Made by a program: the position numbers and the translations under genes
Part shown: positions 8,499 to 14,617 of the stretch, piece after piece
Layout: every line of letters starts with the position of its first letter
Position numbering within the stretch: the stretch's first letter is position 1
NCBI GenBank assembly: GCA_015068175.1
Contig: SVLA01000025.1
Coordinates: forward strand, 1 to 18,216
Reading direction: 5' to 3'
From: Oscillospiraceae bacterium
GTDB taxonomy: Bacteria; Bacillota_A; Clostridia; Oscillospirales; Oscillospiraceae
Length of the DNA: 18,216 bases
The notes under the pieces: generated by a model
The model's database searches: none
Seen by the model: the letters and a program-made list of their open reading frames with translations, nothing else
Told to the model about the DNA's origin: nothing

Positions 8499-9290
8499 AT
8501 GAACAATTTTGATCTGACCGGTAAGGTCGCACTCGTCACCGGCGGCAGCTACGGCATTGGCTTCGCCATCGCCACCGGCCTGGCGCAGGCTGGTGCCACC
8601 ATCGTGTTCAACGATCTGCGTCAGGACCTGGTGGACAGAGGTCTGGCCGCTTATGCTGAGCTGGGCATCAAGGCCCACGGCTACGTCTGCAATGTCTGCG
8701 ATGAGGATGCCGTTAATGCCCTGGTTGCCCAGGTGAAGGAAGAAGTGGGCGTCATCGACATTCTGGTGAACAATGCCGGCATCATCAAGCGCATCCCCAT
8801 GTGCGAAATGACCGCCGCTGAGTTCCGCCAAGTCATCGACGTGGACCTGAACGCTCCCTTCATCGTGGCCAAGGCCTGCATCCCCGCCATGATCGAAAAG
8901 GGCCACGGCAAGATTATCAACATCTGCTCCATGATGTCTGAGCTGGGCCGTGAGACCGTGTCCGCTTACGCCGCGGCCAAGGGCGGCCTGAAGATGCTGA
9001 CCCGGAACATCTGCTCTGAGTACGGCAAGTACAACATCCAGTGCAACGGCATCGGCCCCGGCTACATCGAGACGCCCCAGACCGCGCCTCTGCGTGAGAA
9101 GCAGCCTGACGGCAGCCGTCATCCCTTCGACCAGTTCATCATCGCCAAGACCCCTGCTGAGCGCTGGGGCAAGCCTGAGGATCTGGCCGGCCCTGCTGTG
9201 TTCCTGGCTTCCGATGCCTCCAATTTCGTCAACGGCCACATTCTGTACGTGGACGGCGGCATCCTGGCCTACATCGGCAAGCAGCCCTGA
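8499..9290 (+). CDS. kduD: 2-keto-3-deoxy-D-gluconate 5-dehydrogenase type short-chain dehydrogenase
   Basis: A 263-residue short-chain dehydrogenase with the Rossmann motif TGGSYGIG (14-21), NNAG (91-94) and catalytic Ser144, Tyr157, Lys161. The C-terminal VDGG motif is followed by a short tail. In the KduD role it reduces 2,5-diketo-3-deoxygluconate to 2-keto-3-deoxygluconate with NAD(P)H, the step after the unsaturated uronate made by GH105 has been isomerised by KduI. AAGGAGG precedes the ATG one base after the GH105 stop. The close relative gluconate 5-dehydrogenase (IdnO) cannot be excluded by sequence alone, but the pectin context favours KduD. No kduI is in the window. Confidence 0.82.
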   Translation: MNNFDLTGKVALVTGGSYGIGFAIATGLAQAGATIVFNDLRQDLVDRGLAAYAELGIKAHGYVCNVCDEDAVNALVAQVKEEVGVIDILVNNAGIIKRIPMCEMTAAEFRQVIDVDLNAPFIVAKACIPAMIEKGHGKIINICSMMSELGRETVSAYAAAKGGLKMLTRNICSEYGKYNIQCNGIGPGYIETPQTAPLREKQPDGSRHPFDQFIIAKTPAERWGKPEDLAGPAVFLASDASNFVNGHILYVDGGILAYIGKQP

Positions 9291-9307
9291 CACTTTGAGG
9301 TTTCACC

Positions 9308-10801
9308 ATGGAACAGTTGAATTACAGAGTTCTGAAAGCATCCGGCTATACCGGCTACATCCTGGAATCCGCCCCTGAGAAGGTGCTGCAGTTCGGCGAA
9401 GGCAATTTCCTGCGCGCGTTCGTCAACTATTGGTTCGACGTGTCCAACGAAAAGGCTGGCTGGAACGGTAAGTGTTGCCTGGTGCAGCCCATCGCGCCCG
9501 GCCTTTCCAAGCTGATCAATGACCAGGAGGGCCTGTATACGCTGTACCTCCGCGGTACGGAAAACGGGCAGAAGGTGGACCGCAAGCGGGTCATTTCTTC
9601 CGTTTCCCGCTGCTTGAACCCCTATGAAAAGGCCGGTTTCGATGCCATGATGGCCGTTGCGGTGTCCGATGACCTGGAATATGTGGTCTCCAACACCACC
9701 GAGGCAGGCATCGTCTACGATCCTGCCTGCAATCTGAACGACGAGCCCTGCTCCTCGTTCCCCGGCAAGCTGACCCAGGTGCTGTATAAGCGCTGGCAGG
9801 CCGGCAAGAGCGGCCTGGTGATCCTCTCCTGCGAGCTCATCGACAACAACGGCAAGGAACTGCAAAAGTGCGTCAATCAGTACATTGATCAGTGGGGGTT
9901 GGAAGACGATTTCCGCGCCTACATCAACGAAAAATGCACCTTCTGCTCCACCTTGGTGGACCGCATCGTCCCTGGCCGCATCCGTGATGCGGCGGAAGTT
10001 GCCCGCCTGGAGCAGGAAAACGGCTACATCGATCCCCTGACCGATGTGGGCGAGGTGTTCGGTGTCTGGAACATCGAAGGTCCTGCATGGCTGGAGGAAA
10101 AGCTGCCCTTCAAGCGCGCCGGCGTCAATTGCCCCGTGGTGCCCGATGTGACCCCTTACAAGAAGCGGAAGGTCCGCATCCTCAACGGCGCCCACACCGG
10201 CTTTGTCCTGGGCGCTTACCTGGGCGGCTATGACATCGTCCGGGACGCCATGCACGATGAAAACGTGCTGGGCTACATGAACAAGATGCTCTTTGACGAG
10301 ATCCTGCCCATTCTGCCCCTGCCCAAGGAAGATGTGGAAGGTTTTGCCGCCGCCGTCCAGGACCGGTTCAATAACCCCTTCATCAACCATGAGCTGATGT
10401 CCATCTCCCTGAATTCCACCTCCAAGTGGCGCGCCCGGAATATGCCCAGCTTCCTGGAATACATCGAGAAGTTCGGCAAACTGCCCACCTGCCTGACCAT
10501 GAGCTTTGCCGCTTACATCGCTTTCTTCTCCAACGAGATCCAGGAGTTGACCGATGCAGGTCTGGTGTGCCGCCGTCCCAAGGGCAATACCTACGTTTGC
10601 TCCGACGACCGCTGGGCCCTGGAGTTCTACTGGAACCATCGCAATGACAGCGTCGAGGACCTGGTCCACGCCGTCATGTCCAACGAGCAGATGTGGGGTC
10701 AGGACCTGACCGGGATCGCCGGATTCGAGGCTGCTGCCGTGGAGAATCTGAAGAAGATCCGCAACGATGGCGCCATCGCCGCCTATAAGAGCTGTTTGTA
10801 A
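9308..10801 (+). CDS. uxaB: Tagaturonate reductase (altronate oxidoreductase)
   Basis: A 497-residue member of the long-chain mannitol dehydrogenase family that reduces D-tagaturonate to D-altronate with NADH, the second step of galacturonate catabolism. The N-terminal dinucleotide-binding domain carries LQFGEGNFLRAF (near 28-39), characteristic of UxaB, and SNTTEAGI follows in the same domain. The catalytic pattern K-x4-N-x2-H is present as Lys288, Asn293, His296 (KVRILNGAHTG). Length fits UxaB (about 480-500). It starts 17 bases after kduD with GAGG upstream. Fructuronate reductase (UxuB) is in the same superfamily, but the neighbouring altronate dehydratase supports UxaB. UxaC, which would supply tagaturonate, is not in the window. 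Confidence 0.92.
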   Translation: MEQLNYRVLKASGYTGYILESAPEKVLQFGEGNFLRAFVNYWFDVSNEKAGWNGKCCLVQPIAPGLSKLINDQEGLYTLYLRGTENGQKVDRKRVISSVSRCLNPYEKAGFDAMMAVAVSDDLEYVVSNTTEAGIVYDPACNLNDEPCSSFPGKLTQVLYKRWQAGKSGLVILSCELIDNNGKELQKCVNQYIDQWGLEDDFRAYINEKCTFCSTLVDRIVPGRIRDAAEVARLEQENGYIDPLTDVGEVFGVWNIEGPAWLEEKLPFKRAGVNCPVVPDVTPYKKRKVRILNGAHTGFVLGAYLGGYDIVRDAMHDENVLGYMNKMLFDEILPILPLPKEDVEGFAAAVQDRFNNPFINHELMSISLNSTSKWRARNMPSFLEYIEKFGKLPTCLTMSFAAYIAFFSNEIQELTDAGLVCRRPKGNTYVCSDDRWALEFYWNHRNDSVEDLVHAVMSNEQMWGQDLTGIAGFEAAAVENLKKIRNDGAIAAYKSCL

Positions 10802-10803
10802 GA

Positions 10804-10934
10804 TAAATTGTTGTTTACAAGTATAGGAACGTCTCTTGCCCCCCTCATAAAAGCGGGGGCCAAGATTGCGCCGCAGGGCGGCGCTCGGCGGCCATAGGCC
10901 GCCGCCCTGCATTTGAAGGCTAAACAACAATTTA
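10804..10934. repeat. 131-bp nested inverted-repeat element between uxaB and uxaA
   Basis: The element is bounded by a perfect 14-bp inverted repeat, TAAATTGTTGTTTA (10804-10817) and TAAACAACAATTTA (10921-10934). Inside lie an imperfect hairpin CTTGCCCCCC (10835-10844) with GGGGGCCAAG (10855-10864, one mismatch), and a GC-rich core that can fold in two exclusive ways. One is two small hairpins, GCGCCGC-agg-GCGGCGC (10868-10884) and GGCGGCC-ata-GGCCGCC (10887-10903). The other is one 11-bp stem, GCAGGGCGGCG (10873-10883) with CGCCGCCCTGC (10900-10910). It fills nearly the whole uxaB-uxaA gap. It may be a miniature or REP-like repeat, or a transcript-level control element. There is no T-tract, and no convincing target-site duplication beyond the terminal TA. 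Confidence 0.75.
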
Positions 10935-10958
10935 CCTTTCCCGAAAGAAAGGATCATT

Positions 10959-12431
10959 ATGCCCGATTTTATTCATATCCACCCGGATGACAATGTAGCG
11001 GTGGCGCTCCGCCCCATTGCTGCCGGCACAGTTTTTGCCGGAGTCACCGCAGCGGCGGACATTCCCCAGGGTCATAAAATGGCCCTGGCTCCTCTGGCTG
11101 TCAACGATCAGGTCATCAAGTACGGTTTTTCCATCGGCCATGCCACCGCCGTGATAGCCCCCGGTGACTGGGTCCATACCCATAATATGAAGACCAATCT
11201 GTCCGGCGAGGAGACCTATACCTATCATCCCAGGATCACCCATCCTGCTCCCAGAGAAGCGGCTACCTTCATGGGTTACCGCCGGCGGGACGGAAAGGTG
11301 GGTATCCGCAACGAGATCTGGATCCTGCCCACCGTCGGCTGTGTCAATGATGTGGCCAAGGCCATGGTCCGGGAAAATCAGGACTTGGTCCGGGGCAGTA
11401 TCGACGGACTTTATACCTTTACCCATCCCTTTGGATGCAGTCAAACCGGTGTTGACCATGCCCAGACCCGGAAACTCCTGGCGGCTCTGGCCCGCCATCC
11501 CAATGCCGGCGCTGTGCTGGTCCTGCAGTTGGGTTGCGAGAACCTGACCCATGAGCAGTTTTTGGCCGAATTGGGGGAATTTGATACGGATCGGGTCAAA
11601 TTCCTGACCTGCCAGGCCGTGGATGACGAGTTCGCCGCCAGCCGCAGCCTGCTGGAAGAGCTGGCCGCTTTTGCGGGCCAATTCCACCGGGAGGAGATCC
11701 CTGCTTCCGAACTGGTCATCGGCATGAAGTGCGGCGGTTCCGATGGCCTTTCCGGCATCACCGCCAACCCCACCGTGGGCCGTTTCAGCGATATGCTGGT
11801 GGCCATGGGCGGCTCCACCGTGCTGACGGAGGTGCCCGAAATGTTCGGCGCCGAAGGCTTCCTGATGGACCGCTGCATCAATGAAGAAGTGTTCCAAAAG
11901 GCCGTGGACATGATCAACGGCTTCAAGAACTACTTCCTGCGCCATAATGAAGTGGTCTATGAAAATCCCAGCCCCGGCAATAAGGCCGGCGGTATCACCA
12001 CCTTGGAGGATAAATCCTGCGGCTGCGTCCAGAAGGGCGGCAGCGCCCCCATCATGGACGTCATCGGCTACGGCGATGCCGTCACCGCCAAGGGCCTGAA
12101 TATGCTCTATGGCCCCGGCAATGACCTGGTGTCCTCCACGGCCCTCACCGCCGCCGGCGCCCATCTGGTGCTGTTCACCACCGGCCGCGGCACCCCCTTC
12201 GGCGCGCCTGCGCCCACCATGAAGATCTCTACCAACACACCCCTGGCCCTGAAGAAATCCGGATGGATCGACTTCAATGCCGGCGTGGTGGCCGATGGCC
12301 TCCGCACCCTGGATGAGGCGGCTGAGGACCTGATGGCCCTGGTGCTGGCTGTTGCCTCCGGCAAGCAGACCAGGACCGAGGAGAAGGGGTTCCGGGAGAT
12401 CTCCATCTTTAAGGACGGCGTGGTCCTCTGA
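10959..12431 (+). CDS. uxaA: Altronate dehydratase
   Basis: A 490-residue enzyme converting D-altronate to 2-keto-3-deoxygluconate and water, the step after UxaB. Residues 1 to about 85 form the SAF domain; the catalytic altronate/galactarate dehydratase domain fills the rest. Family motifs include THPFGCSQTG (Cys160), LGCEN, GMKCGGSDG (Cys258) and SCGCVQKGG. The conserved Cys and His residues fit the iron-dependent chemistry known for the family. The ATG at 10959 has AAAGGA upstream, and the length matches UxaA. Galactarate dehydratase (GarD) is the near relative, but the adjacent uxaB decides the call. A strong terminator follows. The gap before it holds the 131-bp nested repeat, so its expression may be set separately from uxaB. 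Confidence 0.94.
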   Translation: MPDFIHIHPDDNVAVALRPIAAGTVFAGVTAAADIPQGHKMALAPLAVNDQVIKYGFSIGHATAVIAPGDWVHTHNMKTNLSGEETYTYHPRITHPAPREAATFMGYRRRDGKVGIRNEIWILPTVGCVNDVAKAMVRENQDLVRGSIDGLYTFTHPFGCSQTGVDHAQTRKLLAALARHPNAGAVLVLQLGCENLTHEQFLAELGEFDTDRVKFLTCQAVDDEFAASRSLLEELAAFAGQFHREEIPASELVIGMKCGGSDGLSGITANPTVGRFSDMLVAMGGSTVLTEVPEMFGAEGFLMDRCINEEVFQKAVDMINGFKNYFLRHNEVVYENPSPGNKAGGITTLEDKSCGCVQKGGSAPIMDVIGYGDAVTAKGLNMLYGPGNDLVSSTALTAAGAHLVLFTTGRGTPFGAPAPTMKISTNTPLALKKSGWIDFNAGVVADGLRTLDEAAEDLMALVLAVASGKQTRTEEKGFREISIFKDGVVL

Positions 12432-12444
12432 ATCCACATAAATA

Positions 12445-12471
12445 GGGCGGGGTTTTGCCCCGCCCGTTTTT
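12445..12471 (+). terminator. Intrinsic terminator after uxaA
   Basis: GGGCGGGG (12445-12452) pairs perfectly with CCCCGCCC (12458-12465) over a five-base loop, followed by G and TTTTT (12467-12471). It begins 14 bases after the uxaA stop. The T-run runs straight into the MATE ribosome binding site AAGGAG (12472-12477), so no promoter fits between this terminator and the next gene. Confidence 0.92.
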
Positions 12472-12477
12472 AAGGAG
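12472..12477 (+). promoter_or_regulatory. Ribosome binding site of the MATE gene
   Basis: AAGGAG, seven bases before the ATG at 12485, fixes the start there. A possible TTG at 12455 lies inside the terminator loop and is not credible. Confidence 0.85.
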
Positions 12478-12484
12478 TGAGCAT

Positions 12485-13882
12485 ATGGCTCTCCGTGTTT
12501 CCCGTAAGGATGAAACCTTCCGCCAGTTTGCGCTGAATGGCCATCCCCTGAAAGTGATCCTTTCATCCTGCCTGCCCCTGGCCATGTTCCAGGCCCTGCA
12601 GGGGATGTTCAATATACTCGATACCATGATGGCCTCCCACATCGGCTCCGATGCGGTCTCTGCGGTGGCCTGCCTGAGTCAGATCAACCTGATGATCACG
12701 GCCCTGGGTTCCGGCCTGGCCGTTGGCGGCAGCATCAAGATCTCCGAAGCCTACGGCAGGGGAGACTACGATGCCGTCCGAAGCCGTGTGGCCACGGTCT
12801 ATGCCATGGCGGTGCTTGTCAGCATCCTGGTGGCCGCGGTCCTGATCCCCTTTGCGGTGCCCTTCCTGCGGCTTCTGCAAACGTCGGAGGAGATGATCGC
12901 CGCCGGCGTGGGCTATTTCCGCATCCAGATCCTGACCCTGGTGGTCCAGTTTTTCAATACGGTCTATATTGCTATCGCCCGCAGCCGTGGCCATGCACGG
13001 AAGATCCTGGTCCTGAATATGGTGGTGGTCACCGTTAAACTGGCCCTTTCCGCCATTTTTGTTTACGTTTTCCACAGCGGCGTTACCATGATCGCCGTAG
13101 CGACCCTGATCGGCCAGCTGCTGACCCTTTGCTACGCCATCTATACCATGTTCGCCGACGAAGGGGCATTCCGTTTCTCCGTCAGGAATATCCGGATCAA
13201 AAAGGATACGGTCTTGCCCATTTTGAACCTTTCTTACCCCGTTTCGGCGGAAAAAATGCTTTTTGCCGCCGGAAAAGTCATCGTCAATTCCATGTCCGGT
13301 CTTTACGGAGACCTGACCGTCGGTGCGCTGGGCATCTCCAATAATATCGGCGGCCTCACCACCAATTGGCACGTGGGTTTCTGCGACGGCGGCGCGCCGC
13401 TGATCAGCCAAAACCGGGGCGCCGGCCGCCATAAGCGCAATCTGCGCCTTTACGGCTGGCTTCTGCTCATCGACGTGACCATCGGCGCCCTGGGTCTGCT
13501 CTTTGCGTGGCAGATGCTGCCCTGGCTGGCCCGGATCTTCGCCCAAAGCCAGGACCGGTTTGACAGCGAATTCTGCGATATGATCGTCAGCATCCACCGC
13601 TGGGAAATGCTGGGGTACATCACCCTGGGCTTCAATTCCGCTACCCTGGCCCTGCTTTTGGGTTACGGCTATACCAAATTGACCATGCTTCTGAACGTGG
13701 CCCGGGTATTCGTATTCCGCATCCCCGTGCTGTGGTATCTGCAAAATTTTACTGACATTGGCGCGGAAGCCGCCGGCATCACCATGATGGTCAGCAACAT
13801 CTGTGTCGGTATTGCCGCTGTGGTGATCGCCATCCCGGTGATCCTGAAGATCCGCAAAATGGCAAGGGAGGAAGAAGAATGA
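12485..13882 (+). CDS. MATE-family multidrug/metabolite efflux transporter
   Basis: A 465-residue polytopic membrane protein of the MATE/MatE family (multidrug and toxic compound extrusion), expected to have 12 helices in two related halves. The N-half shows the family pattern in PLAMFQALQGMFNILDTMMASHIG (residues about 30-53, a MATE hallmark region) followed by AVSAVACLSQINLMI. The second half starts after about residue 240 with a similar arrangement (PVSAEKMLFAAGKVIVNSM). Such proteins are cation-antiport exporters of drugs or metabolites in the inner membrane. Its stop overlaps the start of the acetylesterase gene (ATGA at 13879-13882), so the two are coupled. An exporter of pathway by-products or toxic plant phenolics is possible, but no substrate can be read from the sequence. 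Confidence 0.9.
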   Translation: MALRVSRKDETFRQFALNGHPLKVILSSCLPLAMFQALQGMFNILDTMMASHIGSDAVSAVACLSQINLMITALGSGLAVGGSIKISEAYGRGDYDAVRSRVATVYAMAVLVSILVAAVLIPFAVPFLRLLQTSEEMIAAGVGYFRIQILTLVVQFFNTVYIAIARSRGHARKILVLNMVVVTVKLALSAIFVYVFHSGVTMIAVATLIGQLLTLCYAIYTMFADEGAFRFSVRNIRIKKDTVLPILNLSYPVSAEKMLFAAGKVIVNSMSGLYGDLTVGALGISNNIGGLTTNWHVGFCDGGAPLISQNRGAGRHKRNLRLYGWLLLIDVTIGALGLLFAWQMLPWLARIFAQSQDRFDSEFCDMIVSIHRWEMLGYITLGFNSATLALLLGYGYTKLTMLLNVARVFVFRIPVLWYLQNFTDIGAEAAGITMMVSNICVGIAAVVIAIPVILKIRKMAREEEE

Positions 13883-14532
13883 CCATTTTCTATATCGGTG
13901 ACAGCACGGCCGCCCGGAATACGATCCATACCTATCCTCAAACCGGTATGTCCCAGGGCCTGCAGTTGTATGTGAAGGATTCCGTACGGATCATCAGCCA
14001 TGCCAAAAACGGCCGCAGCAGCCGCTCCTTCCTGGAGGAAGGCCGATTTGCGGCCATCCGGGCCGCCATGGTCCCCGGAGATCTGCTGCTGATCCAATTT
14101 GGCCACAATGACGAAAAGCCCGATGAGGACCGTCACACGGACCCGGACACCACATTTCCGCAGTATCTGAAGGTCTATATCGATGCCGCCCGGGCTGCCG
14201 GTGCTTACCCGGTGCTGATCACGCCCATTGCCCGCCGTCATTTTGATGAGGCAGGGAACTTCCTCCCGGGCAGCCACGGCCCCTATCCGGCGGCCATCCG
14301 CCGAACCGGCGCCGCCTTGTCCGTGCCGGTCATCGACCTGACCTCCGTAACGGAAGACTACCTGGCCTGGTTGGGGGATGAAGCCAGTAAGCCGCTGTTT
14401 ATGTGGCCTAAGGACAACACCCACCTGAAACCGGAGGGAGCTGTCCGTATGGCTGGTTTCCTGGCCCGTGGCCTGGAAGCCTTGGGGGAGCCCTATGCCG
14501 CAGTCCTGCTGGGACCGGAAGAAAAGGAATAA
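13879..14532 (+). CDS. SGNH/GDSL esterase, rhamnogalacturonan acetylesterase-like (CE12 type)
   Basis: A 217-residue SGNH hydrolase that probably removes acetyl groups from pectin fragments. All four blocks are present: GDST with Ser9, the oxyanion Gly45 in KNGRSS, GHND with Asn77, and DNTH with Asp179 and His182. The arrangement and size closely match rhamnogalacturonan acetylesterases such as B. subtilis YesT/YesY and the Aspergillus enzyme (Ser9, Asp192, His195). There is no signal peptide, so it is cytoplasmic, which implies that acetylated oligomers are imported. It overlaps the MATE stop by four bases and ends just before a terminator. Acetylxylan or other sugar-ester specificity cannot be excluded, but the locus favours pectin. 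Confidence 0.88.
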   Translation: MTIFYIGDSTAARNTIHTYPQTGMSQGLQLYVKDSVRIISHAKNGRSSRSFLEEGRFAAIRAAMVPGDLLLIQFGHNDEKPDEDRHTDPDTTFPQYLKVYIDAARAAGAYPVLITPIARRHFDEAGNFLPGSHGPYPAAIRRTGAALSVPVIDLTSVTEDYLAWLGDEASKPLFMWPKDNTHLKPEGAVRMAGFLARGLEALGEPYAAVLLGPEEKE

Positions 14533-14536
14533 AGAG

Positions 14537-14567
14537 AGACCGGAAGCAGCCGTGCTTCCGGTCTTTT
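14537..14567 (+). terminator. Intrinsic terminator ending the plus-strand operon
   Basis: AGACCGGAAGCA (14537-14548) pairs perfectly with TGCTTCCGGTCT (14553-14564) over a GCCG loop, with TTTT at 14564-14567. It starts five bases after the esterase stop. Confidence 0.9.
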
Positions 14568-14580
14568 GCATAGGAAAGAT

Positions 14581-14610
14581 GCTCCCCTGCACCGACCGGT
14601 GCAGGGGAGC
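14581..14610 (-). terminator. Hairpin/terminator at the 3' end of the pectin methylesterase gene
   Basis: GCTCCCCTGCACC (14581-14593) pairs perfectly with GGTGCAGGGGAGC (14598-14610) over a four-base loop, seven bases beyond the minus-strand stop (14618-14620). The minus strand then reads ATCTTTCC, a weak T-tract, so this is a plausible but imperfect intrinsic terminator. With the plus-strand terminator it forms a convergent pair 13 bases apart. Confidence 0.75.
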
Positions 14611-14617
14611 GATGGTT

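Noticed and set aside
10804..10934. Calling the nested repeat a true transposable MITE
   Set aside because: No clear target-site duplication beyond TA and no second copy in this window; kept as an inverted-repeat element of unknown type.
12455..12484. Extended MATE start at TTG 12455
   Set aside because: It lies in the terminator loop; the ATG at 12485 with AAGGAG is clearly better and gives a normal MATE N-terminus.
9269..12566. Very long minus-strand open frames opposite uxaB and uxaA (562 and 544 codons)
   Set aside because: They lie antisense to well-recognised enzymes, have no good ribosome binding sites, and their translations are His/Gly/Gln-rich low-complexity typical of the antisense of GC-rich codons.
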